Source: Marisa cornuarietis (taxonomy: Eukaryota; Mollusca; Gastropoda; Architaenioglossa; Ampullariidae). From it: DNA of 64,000 nt. A model generated the notes under the pieces. It worked only from the letters and a program-made list of their open reading frames with translations. It was not told the origin of the DNA and made no database searches. Each line of letters starts with the position of its first letter. Position 1 is the first letter of the stretch. The stretch covers positions 2,790,001 through 2,854,000 of the forward strand of contig SMMW01000635.1 in the NCBI GenBank assembly GCA_004794655.1, in the 5' to 3' direction. Of the stretch, positions 54,768 through 64,000 are shown piece by piece. The position numbers were made by a program, and so were the translations under genes.

Positions 54768-54859
54768 AGATTACACAACAGACACACATTCTTCTTCTTC
54801 TCCTCCTTGATCTCCTTCTCCTCCTTATCGTTTTACGACGTGTTATATTGCATATTTTA

Positions 54860-54938
<79 letters not shown>
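54714..54938. repeat. (ATT)n and (ATC)n arrays flanking a retroposon tail
   Basis: (ATT)18 at 54,714-54,766, a bridge rich in CTT/CTC (54,790-54,825), and then a 36-bp segment (54,826-54,861) matching 58,867-58,902 at 31 of 36 positions. This runs directly into (ATC)25 at 54,862-54,938. The shared segment before a CAT-type array in both places marks a common retroposon 3' end. Confidence 0.85.
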
Positions 54939-55044
54939 CGCTGACCGGAGTATTTGCAAGCAAGAATCTCTCTATTAAACCACGAAGGAAGCAATTTAAG
55001 AGGAAGTTTCCACAGTTCCCATGGCAACACTGTTTTCCATTTAG

Positions 55045-55104
55045 AAATCGCGAGGTGAAGGAATTCAGAGGTTGTGCTCGGTGGAGGATGGAGCTAAATT
55101 AAAT
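55045..55104 (+). repeat. 60-bp repeat, copy A of inverted pair
   Basis: Matches the reverse complement of 60,153-60,212 at 56 of 60 positions. Starts AAAT(C/A)GCGAGGTGAAGG and ends GGAGCTAAATTAAAT. See copy B. No coding function is recognised. Confidence 0.92.
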
Positions 55105-55971
55105 CCATTCATTACAGCTTTGTTTTTTGATTACCATAAGTAATCTGTGTTTATATGTATGTGTAATATTCGTAGTCATTTGCCTTTAGGACAAAACGGC
55201 TTAAAGATGACAAAGCAGGTATATACACCCTGTGTGTAAGGGACAGGACTTATTTCTGAGGGATTTAAGACAAATGCACTTAAAGGATGGTTTGAGGTAG
55301 GAACAGTGGATTTCACTTTATTGTATGCGTATCTTGTATGTTTTCATTTTTAATTTCATTCCGATTTTTTATATAGTTTTTAATAGGGTACTTTCGTTAA
55401 TTCTAGAACAACTAGGTCCATCCCATCCTTGTGTCTCAAATACTTTAAGTTTCGCTGCTTTTAAATCTTCTCAAGTTGGTTAATATTGTTTTTTGTGCAC
55501 TGATCCATAAACATATTCCATCTTTAAAACAGTTCCATAATACTTACTTACAATTCTGTCATCCGGGCAAAGATCTGTTAGTCATACAGCGATCCCCATC
55601 GACTAAAATCGTATTAGACTGTATTTTACGGCTGTAAAAAAAGAAAAAAAAATTCAATCAATGGTTGTCGCTACTTGTTTTCCGAAAAATCGGTAAAAGA
55701 ATGCAAAGGCAGACTGGGTGGGTCTTGAGGGGGATGGTTGAAATGTCCGAGACTGACGACACAATTGCTGGCCCTTTCCTCTAGAATGCACCCTGATGAC
55801 TAGAAAAGCTTTTTCATCCTTTCAGATGGAACACGACTGGCGAATTCAGAGACTGAATATTATGGTCACCCTTTATTAGTTGTCGAAATGAGACCTGAGA
55901 ACTACTCGGTCAACAAGTGGTTTCATCCACTATCCCGATATGAGAAAACAGAACAGATGGGAAAATGGGAA

Positions 55972-55973
<2 letters not shown>
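55105..55973. other. non-coding stretch
   Basis: AT-rich. No gene or repeat recognised before the TG array. Confidence 0.55.

Positions 55974-56032
<59 letters not shown>
55974..56032. repeat. (TG)n microsatellite
   Basis: About 29 pure copies, followed by an A-rich run. Confidence 0.97.
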
Positions 56033-56035
<3 letters not shown>

Positions 56036-58084
56036 GTAAAAAAAAAAGAAAAAGAAATAGAAGACATACGACCTGTCCTCGGAATTTTGCCATATATAAT
56101 AATTCTGAGAAATAATTCCGTTCTTAAGCCATATGAACCTGCTTAAGGAAATATTTCATCTACGATAAAAGTAAGTGTGTCATAAGATTTTGTCAGGGTT
56201 AGTATAGTCAAGAGTTTCACCAATAGACACGACCAGCGCCTTGGAAATTAAGGTTTGATTACGAAAATCATAAGAGGTTTCTAATTAAACAGGTAATTAA
56301 TCTTTCTAGAAATTGTCAGCATTGCAGACTGGAAACCCTCTGACATTCCTGCACAGATTATTATTCTTTACTGCATAATTGTAATTGCTGCGTAATTAAT
56401 AATTCACAGGAACTGGAAGGAATTCGACAGCCTCAGGCTCTCTATTATTATGTGTCACTGTGTGGTGCCTCCTGAAGTCTCTACTCAGGTTAACAGCAAG
56501 ACTCCCCTCACCCCGCTCTAAAGCCGGGATGTGTATCTGTCTCTATGGTGACGACAGGAACACTTTGGTCGATGTCCAGTCAACAGGAGGCTGAGACGAC
56601 AATTTCCGTCCAGCTGCTATGTTTGTCCCACGGCCTGTGCTTGGGTTCTTCCCACTTTGTTTTCTAGATAATGCATCCTCTTAAATCGATCAAGTTTAAT
56701 AGCCCCAGCACTTATCAGCTCTTCCTAGCTATGGGCAAGTTTTCATTTAAAAAAAAACCTTTACAAAGATATTCGTCTTTTTTTCTATTTGAAATTTTCT
56801 AGATAAAATAAAGAATAAAATAACAGCGTCCTCTCATAAAAAAGTTGAGTTTTGTTAAGTCCAATTTTTAAGGACCCTATTTAGCGCCGGTGGTTTAAAA
56901 GTTGTTTTTCAAAATAATCTTGAGATGGAAAGCTGGCAGGCTTTGTGAGCTGAAGAAAACAACACATGGCAGCGGGATGGTTGCAATATGTACTGGAGGC
57001 AACTAACAGAATCCCGTGTGGTATTTATTCCAACCACACTCTCAGCGATCATCGCCCTCGGCAGCTCAAAGCAGTTTCTTTGCAAGCGAAGCACAGATAA
57101 GCGTGGCATTCCATGCAGATACCATCATCAGATGCTCAGTAAATGAACCTCTGAGCAAAAACCGTGAATAGAAATGCATACTGTAGCTTCCCTTCGGTGT
57201 CTAAGACAAACTGTGAATTTTGGGCTCGAAGATGTCATTTGCTGCCAAATCTCACTTCTTTTATTGATAAGTATGACTTTATTTTTTGTTCACAGAAACA
57301 AAGCGGCGTAGGAAGAAATACCTCAGACATTCATTATTACATTAATTATTACATTATTACATTCATTATTATTAAAAAACGAATCTATTTAAAAAAAACA
57401 ATGCCATATTAAAATGGCAATGCGCATGTAGTTACTTATTCATTTTTGTTTATTTGTATTATTGTTGTTTTCTCATCGTCTTTTTTTCTAAGTCCACAAG
57501 GGTATGTATGTCCGCATTCACATTTGCACGCACGCACATACCCTCTTACTTGCTCTCACTCAGTCATTGATGGTGGTCGACGACGAAGACGACATGAATT
57601 GAGAGGCAATGTCGTCAGTAACCCTGATTGACTTGGAGAAGATTTCTGGAAGGAAGACTAAGACTGTACAAGCTTCCACTCTCAATGGCCTCAGCCTGTG
57701 CTCCATATCGCCTCTGGTGTTGTTGGAGAGGCAGGACGAATGGCTGGTTAGAGAGATGGGGGAGCATGATAAAAGGCTGGCTGGCGGAGGGAGAGAGGTG
57801 TGGGGATGGGGAGTCGGGGATGAACTGGTTTACAAATTGGGCTCATTAGGGGCCAGGGACCGATGCCGCGCATGTGCGCCAAGACCCTGTGTAGACAAGT
57901 CAAGACGAGCCTCACTCTGGAGCTGATGGTTTTCCTCTCGCTTTTGCGCAAAGACACTTAACCCTGTTGTGCTTCCGTTGAGTGTGCACCTCCTTCGTTC
58001 CTCCCCCCACCTGCCTGTTCTCACCTCCCTCCAGCTGCCCCTCCCGTCAGTGTGCACCCCATCAACTAGAGCGGGCCTATTCGC
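56033..58084. other. non-coding stretch
   Basis: Contains AT-rich 'ATTACATT' repeats at about 57,329-57,375 and a G-rich purine segment at about 57,755-57,825. No gene recognised. Confidence 0.5.
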
Positions 58085-58089
58085 ACTGT

Positions 58090-58144
<55 letters not shown>
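58085..58144. repeat. (TG)n microsatellite
   Basis: About 28 copies with one TATG interruption near the start. Confidence 0.97.
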
Positions 58145-58146
<2 letters not shown>

Positions 58147-58866
58147 CGAGGCCTTTGTGCAAATGATGGTGTGGGAATATTTTCAAACATAAAGTTTCTT
58201 TCCGGTTATTTTTTTGCATGGCAGTTGCACGGGAACTTCAAAACCTTTTGATTAAAAAACGACAGGTTATTATCCGATGTTATTAGGGTGTATACGGATG
58301 ATGGATTTGTTATGAGAGACGGCGCTTGCAGCTTCTAACAAACAAAATCAGACACAAATAAGACTCGGTAGACCCCATACAGCAACTCAAATGAAAAAGG
58401 AAGGCCCCTCAAAAAAGAAAAACGACAACTAATCAGGGTGGAATTTTAAAACTTAAATATTTTGATATAGGGGAAATCATCCTCAAATATTCAGGCTGTT
58501 GCTAAAACTGACGAAGCTTTTTTTGTTGTCTTTGTTTTGTTATTTCGCATGATGTGTCTTTTTAAAACTGATGGAAAATATCTGGGTTCCATATATATAG
58601 GTAGATATAGTGTGTGTGGGCGCACGTGCAAAGGATGCATTTTCTGACTGCTGAATAGCATTTTAACTGAAACACAGTCTTCCTCACTGGATCCTCTTTC
58701 ATTTTCAAACAATTCAAGATGGTGTATTAGTGTTATTTTTGTATTGCTGTAACTTGAACTGTCTTAGTGTGTACATTTTATTGTTTACTAGTGTCACTTG
58801 TATTAATAGGTGTCATACATGATGTAGATTGGTCTAAATTGCTGTGAACTATGTTGTATTACTTTT
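58145..58866. other. AT-rich non-coding stretch
   Basis: The last part (from about 58,735) is T/G-rich and probably belongs to the retroposon whose tail is at 58,867-58,902, but no coding motif is visible. Confidence 0.45.
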
Positions 58867-58906
58867 TATCGTTTTAGGATGTATTGTATTGGATATTTTA
58901 TTAATG

Positions 58907-58985
<79 letters not shown>

Positions 58986-59080
58986 AGGTATGATTTATAT
59001 AGCTCACTAACGAGCATGCTGTCAGCGCTTAAGACATACAGGAGACATGGACAGAATCAGAAGGACAGAAGGAAAAACAA
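58867..59080. mobile_element. two convergent retroposon tails sharing one (CAT)n array
   Basis: A plus-strand tail (58,867-58,902, paralogous to 54,826-54,861) runs into (CAT)n at 58,909-58,985. Immediately after it, 58,986-59,035 read on the minus strand is a GCGCT/GAGCATGC/ATATAAATC-type tail homologous to that at 44,809-44,865. The weaker similarity 'GGAGACATGGACAGAA' continues to about 59,056. Confidence 0.7.
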
Positions 59081-59147
59081 CTCTGCAGACAGCCAATAAA
59101 AGACAAAGGTAGGAGGCACATTCTTCGAATGGATACCTGCGCATTAC

Positions 59148-59150
<3 letters not shown>

Positions 59151-59246
<96 letters not shown>
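59151..59246. repeat. (CAT)n microsatellite, 32 copies
   Basis: A 96-bp pure trinucleotide array 165 bp after the previous CAT array. Confidence 0.97.
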
Positions 59247-60152
59247 CAACAAAGTATCAGGGAACAAAACAGTAAGGATGGAGAGTGTCGTACATCTGTA
59301 GAGGAAGACGACAGGCGGACTAGTCAATTGACTATAATCCATACCATCACAGATGACCAATAATTTCTCTCTCATTGTTCGCCACACGGAAGATGGCAAT
59401 ACATACCCTGGGATGTCAGCTGCCATATAATTAACCTGAGAAGGAGGTCTTGTAAACAGCCGGATAGACAAGACTGTAGCTGAAGAGCTCAAGGTCGCTT
59501 TTTCCACAGCTTCCCGATCATATTAGCAGCTGCTTCTGGTCTTGTTTATCCCTACACCACAAAAAGTACACCTACTCTCCCAAACGGGAGTTTCCTGTTT
59601 TGCCTCAAGTTGTTTCGCTCTGTATTGAAGGCTGCAGTCACTTCACAACTTTTAAAAATCGTTTGGTTAGCCCCGCGTTTATAATAATAGAAAGTTCAAA
59701 CAAGTGCACTAAGTATTTCCTGCTATTAGGAGGTGCTACAGGGAAATGCAATAAAAAAAAATTTATGAAAAAATCTGTGCAAAATAATTACCTGAACGTC
59801 GCCTTCATGACATATAGCTGTTATAAACTGGTAAATATGTACATAAAAGTTAATACATATGTAGATATCTCTGCATTTTAAACATGTATACGTACACACA
59901 CTTATTTCGAAACATGAATGTTTGCCTCAATGTATCCTTTCGCTTACGAACCGCTTTACTAACACAGGAACTTGTTTACTAACTTCTTTACTAATCTACC
60001 TCTTTACTTATTTCCTTATTTCCTCAGTTACTTTGAATGTTTGCTCTCTCCTAGATAAAGAAAGAAAATTTCTTTAACGATAGAATAGTTTGATATTACC
60101 TGCCTGCTTATGGGGAAAATATTTTCATTTTGTTGTGTTTTGAAAAAAAATC
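59247..60152. other. non-coding stretch
   Basis: AT-rich, with decayed TTTACTAA-type repeats (about 59,955-60,015). No gene recognised. Confidence 0.55.
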
Positions 60153-60212
60153 ATTTAATTTAGCTCCATCCTCCATCGAGCTCAACCTTTGAATTCCTTC
60201 ACCTCGCTATTT
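60153..60212 (-). repeat. 60-bp repeat, copy B of inverted pair
   Basis: Reverse-complement copy of 55,045-55,104 with four mismatches and no gaps. Similarity stops sharply at the ATTTAATTT side and fades on the other. Confidence 0.92.
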
Positions 60213-60420
60213 GTAACCGGCCCGCTTAGTCTATGCACCTGGCTTTAGAGGACTACTGCATTTATCCCTCCTCAGACTCTGTAATAAAGATAATGAGAAT
60301 ACATTTATTGGCAAAGCGACAAAACACAAAAAATTTCACGTCAATATTGTCGTTAATTATTCAACAAATACTGGGCACACTCACTCATACTTGCAGACAA
60401 TACTGCTCGCACTGTTAGTC

Positions 60421-62060
60421 ATACACCCTCGTATATACATAGACACTATACACACATACACACTACACGTATATACACACTACACGTATATATAGACACT
60501 AAACATATATAGACACTACACGTACATACACACTACACGTATATATAGACACTAAACATATATAGACACTACACGTACATACACACTACACGTATAGAGA
60601 CACTACATATATACACAGTACACGTACATACACACTACACGTATATAGACACTAAACATATATAGACACTACACGTACATACACACTACACGTATATATA
60701 GACACTAAACATATAGACACTACACGTACATACACACTACACGTATAGAGACACTAAACATATATAGACACTACACGTACATACACACTACACGTATAGA
60801 GACACTACATATATACACAGTACACGTACATACACACTACACGTATATAGACACTAAACATATATAGACACTACACGTACATACACACTACACGTATATA
60901 GACACTAAACATATATACACAGTACACGTACATACACACTACACGTATATAGACACTAAACATATATAGACACTACACGTAAATACACACTACACGTATA
61001 TATAGACACTAAACATATAAAGACACTACACGTACATACACACTACACGTAAATAGACACTAAACATATACACTACATGTACATAGACACTACAGATATA
61101 TAGACACTACATGTACATACACACTACACGTATATAGACACTAAACATATGTATAGACACTACACGTACATACACACTACACGTATATAGACACTACACG
61201 TACATACACTACATCTACATAGACACTAAACATATATAGACTTTACACGTACATAGACACTAAACATATATAGACACTACACGTATATAGACCTACATGT
61301 ACATACACACTAGAGATATATAGGCACTACACGCACATACATACTACACGTATATAGACACTAAACATATATAGACTCTACACGTACATACACACTGCAC
61401 GTATATAGACACTACACGTACATACACACTACACGTATATAGACACTACACGTACATACACTACATGTACATAGACACTAAACATATATAGATACTACAC
61501 GTACATACACACTGCACGTATATAGACTCTACACGTACATACACACTAGAGGTATATAGACACTACACGTACATACACTACATGTACATAGACACTAAAC
61601 ATATATAGACACTACACGTACATACACACTAGAGATATATAGACACTACATGTACATACACACTACACGTATATAGACCTACATGTACATACACACTAGA
61701 GATATATAGACACTACACGCACATACACACTACACGTATATAGACACTAAACATATATAGACTCTACACGTACATACACACTACACGTATATAGACACTA
61801 AACATATATAGACTCTACACGTACATACACACTACACGTATATAGACACTACATGTACATAGACACTAAACATATATAGACTCTACACGTACATATACAC
61901 TACACGTATATAGACACTAAACATATATAGTCACTACACGTACATATACACTACACGTATATAGACACTACATGTACATAGACACTAAACATATATAGAC
62001 ACTACACGTACACACACACTACACGTATATAGACACTACATGTACATAGACACTATAGAT
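60421..62060. repeat. 17-bp-subunit satellite array, about 1.64 kb
   Basis: Three 17-bp subunit types recur: ACACTACACGTACATAC, ACACTACACGTATATAG and ACACTAAACATATATAG. They are often ordered as a 51-bp trimer. Variants include truncated subunits, ACATGTACAT (C-to-T changes at the CpG of ACGT) and AGAGATATATAG. Distinctive variants recur at offsets of about 202 bp (60,604 and 60,806) and 386 bp (61,291 and 61,677), showing internal block duplication. No long frame is produced because stops are frequent. Confidence 0.96.
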
Positions 62061-63763
62061 ACCAAAAGACACGTGTAATCAGCCCACACGGATGCTCGCT
62101 CGGTCACGGGCACCACTGTATGGCCCGTACAGACCGCATAAAGCTGTTTACAGACGGAATATAGTGAAACTGCATTATTGAGGTGTTAGCGCACACGGAC
62201 TCACACACAGGCAAACACACCAACGATAAACGTTGACTTCTATTCTACCTCTAAAGCCCGTCTGTCTGTCCGTTACCCTGCAGGTCTTCCCTGTCTCTCT
62301 CTCTCTCTCATTGAGAACATTTTGCGATTAACTCTTGGTTTTGACAACAAGAACGACTACTCTCACCATTCAAAATGCGTTTACTCTGCACGGAGTTGCT
62401 CGGGCTCTGCGTTCGAGTCTGGTCTAAGCCGGGATCTTTTTTTATCTCCTATTGGATCAGCATGACCGTGTTTCCTTGAGAACGATGCCTCCTGGTCGGT
62501 CTGCTGTTATCTCTTTGTCATCTTAACCTGATGAACCGCAAGTGTCTGTCACTTTCTCCTCAGATTAATGGCTCTTGCTGGGCTTGTCTACTTAACTGTA
62601 AGATGTTGCACTCCGAAGAAAGTGAACAACTAGAATGAATGTCAGTCAACTTTTTCTTTTAGACAGAAACTTGAAGACAAACTTATCTTGCTATTCCATC
62701 GTTCACATTTTAAACTGGAGATTTCAACTTTTGATGAAACAAAAAAATTTTCTGACACTAATTTTGCCTCCTTTGACTTTTTCATTCTTTCCTTCTCTCT
62801 TTTTCATTTCCTTTCCTTGTTCTCCCTGTATGCCTCCACTGTGTTCACTCTGTGGATTTAATCATCGCTTAATTTTTACATTCATTAACACTGTCGTCTG
62901 TGATCTTTAGAACAGTCTTTGTCATTATTCTTTTCTGTGTTACCGATATTGAGATTTAATTTAAAGTCTGTTTCGTTCGCAGGATTTGAACATTTTCCAT
63001 CAAAACATCACTTTGTCAGTCACCCTTTGATGCGGTTCAGTGAGTGTGTGCCATCTCTCAGTTTTGTTTTCATTGACAGTCGACCGTGGCACCAGCTTCT
63101 GATCACATTTCTAACACCAGGCTCTCTCAGGTGCTCAGACATTCGACAGGTAAACTATTTTTATCGCTCACCCATCCTGTAGTTCGTGCATCAGCCATGA
63201 TACACCGAATGTGTTTTTCTGTTGCATTCACGGGAAAGCAATCGACTAGTCCGTCTGCTCGTCTTCCTCTGCAGATTTATCACACTCTCTCCATCCCATC
63301 TGTTTGTTCCTTGATTCTTTTTTGGTGCCTACTTTGTCTTTTATTCGTTGTCTGCATAGTAGTTCTCCTTCTGTCCTTCGTATTCCGTCGATGTCTCCTA
63401 CTTGTCTTAATGAGAGCAGACTCCTTCGTGAGCGAGATTCTGCGCTATGTAAATCACACCTTGCCTGTTATTATCATTTTATTACTCTGGCAGAAATGTC
63501 TTGGCTATTTTACCTATAGAAGAGCAAGACAATATTCCACTTTAATACCAATTCTTTGCCTCTGTCTTTCCTTTCGGTTGAAGCTCACAGTATTTCCCTG
63601 TAATAATCTCTTGGCTTGCGCTAGTCCTATATGCGAGCCTAACAGCATTTCTGGTTTGTAATATCATTTTCCTCTTTCCCCTGCTTGAGACTGAGAACAT
63701 TTCATTGTTATAGCAGTATGATGTCTGTATCTTTACCGACATGGAAACAACCACAACAGCTGC
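62061..63763. other. non-coding stretch
   Basis: The plus-strand frame at 63,086-63,661 (191 codons) is the longest outside repeats. It contains a run of about 30 hydrophobic residues (around codons 73-105) resembling a membrane helix, but also Cys/Leu/Ser-rich T-rich sequence and no known motif. A frame of this length is borderline for chance in 64 kb. A weak B-box-like 'CGTTCGAGTCTGG' at about 62,410-62,422 may be a SINE relic. Confidence 0.4.

Positions 63764-63821
<58 letters not shown>
63764..63821. repeat. (AC)n microsatellite
   Basis: About 29 pure copies ending five bases before the ATG at 63,827. Confidence 0.97.
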
Positions 63822-63824
<3 letters not shown>

Positions 63825-63826
63825 AA

Positions 63827-63982
63827 ATGGCGGCGGCCGAGTCGTGTCAACCCCCCGGGTGCGGGACACACCCTGTCGGAAAATGCTTTTCCTCCCTACA
63901 TCAGCGGTACAGACGACTGCGACCACTTAATCAAGTTTTGTGGTTGTCGCCGACAGTGCGAGGAGCTCCATCAGCGAACTAA
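63827..63982 (+). CDS. small CpG-rich reading frame, possible first exon
   Basis: A 51-codon frame starts with ATG in a strong translation-start context (ATAAAATGGCGGCGGCC; A at -3, G at +4). It encodes an Ala-rich start of the type seen at many metazoan N-termini and then Cys/Pro/Arg-containing sequence. The last 170 bp of the window are much richer in GC and CpG than the rest. A host gene beginning here and continuing past the window edge is possible. No domain is recognisable, and a (CA)n array directly abuts it. Chance remains likely. Confidence 0.18.
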   Translation: MAAAESCQPPGCGTHPVGKCFSSLHQRYRRLRPLNQVLWLSPTVRGAPSAN

Positions 63983-64000
63983 CGGTCAGACAAAATGGTT

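Noticed and set aside
55045..60212. One 5.2-kb transposon bounded by the 60-bp inverted repeats
   Set aside because: No transposase, target-site duplication or sharp outer boundary is visible, so it is reported only as an unexplained inverted duplication.
63086..63661. 191-codon frame with a hydrophobic segment as a membrane protein gene
   Set aside because: T-rich sequence yields Leu/Phe/Cys runs by chance; no known motif, splice context or upstream signal supports it.

Overview
The window looks like non-coding, repeat-rich DNA from an animal nuclear genome. The sequence shows long simple-sequence arrays every 1-3 kb, tRNA-derived SINEs, decayed non-LTR retrotransposons on both strands, two kinds of non-autonomous DNA transposon, and two large tandem-repeat arrays. 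Nothing bacterial or viral is visible: there is no dense gene packing, no operon and no ribosome-binding-site pattern. The SINE architecture (tRNA head, central domain around 'TCCGGGTACTC', tail like 'GTAAAACACCAA') and the 'GCGCTATATAAA' retroposon tails fit a mollusc or another marine invertebrate best. That placement is an inference, not proof.

Layout. 1-13,950: mostly unique AT-rich sequence with short arrays and no recognisable gene. 13,950-17,600: two minus-strand retrotransposon C-terminal remnants, a TG-bearing minisatellite and a purine-pyrimidine (Z-DNA-type) tract. 20,991-23,164: a 2.17-kb array of a 34-bp unit (with 36-bp variants) that creates open reading frames of several hundred codons in all three forward frames; these are artefacts. 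26.8-31.5 kb: a retroposon tail, a SINE, a partial copy of a terminal-inverted-repeat (TIR) element and several arrays. 36-42.8 kb: two more SINEs (one with target-site duplications) and many microsatellites. 43.5-47.7 kb: a nest of transposons. A decayed APE-endonuclease/reverse-transcriptase LINE is interrupted by a mariner/Tigger-type element in a TA site, an antisense LINE 3' end and a TIR element, and is followed by a fragment of another LINE. 51.4-52.4 kb: about 930 bp made almost only of A and C on the plus strand. 54.7-59.3 kb: retroposon tails joined to ATT and CAT arrays. 55,045-55,104 and 60,153-60,212: a 60-bp inverted duplication. 60,421-62,060: a satellite built from 17-bp subunits, often in threes.

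No host protein-coding gene could be established. Candidate exons at 53,375-53,535 (minus) and 63,827-63,982 (plus) are listed with low confidence. The window is best read as an intergenic or large-intron region whose content reflects transposon insertion followed by microsatellite and minisatellite growth. I found no convincing new multi-gene system. The most noteworthy items are the internal duplications of the two tandem arrays, the nested transposon cluster, the TIR element family and the 60-bp inverted duplication.
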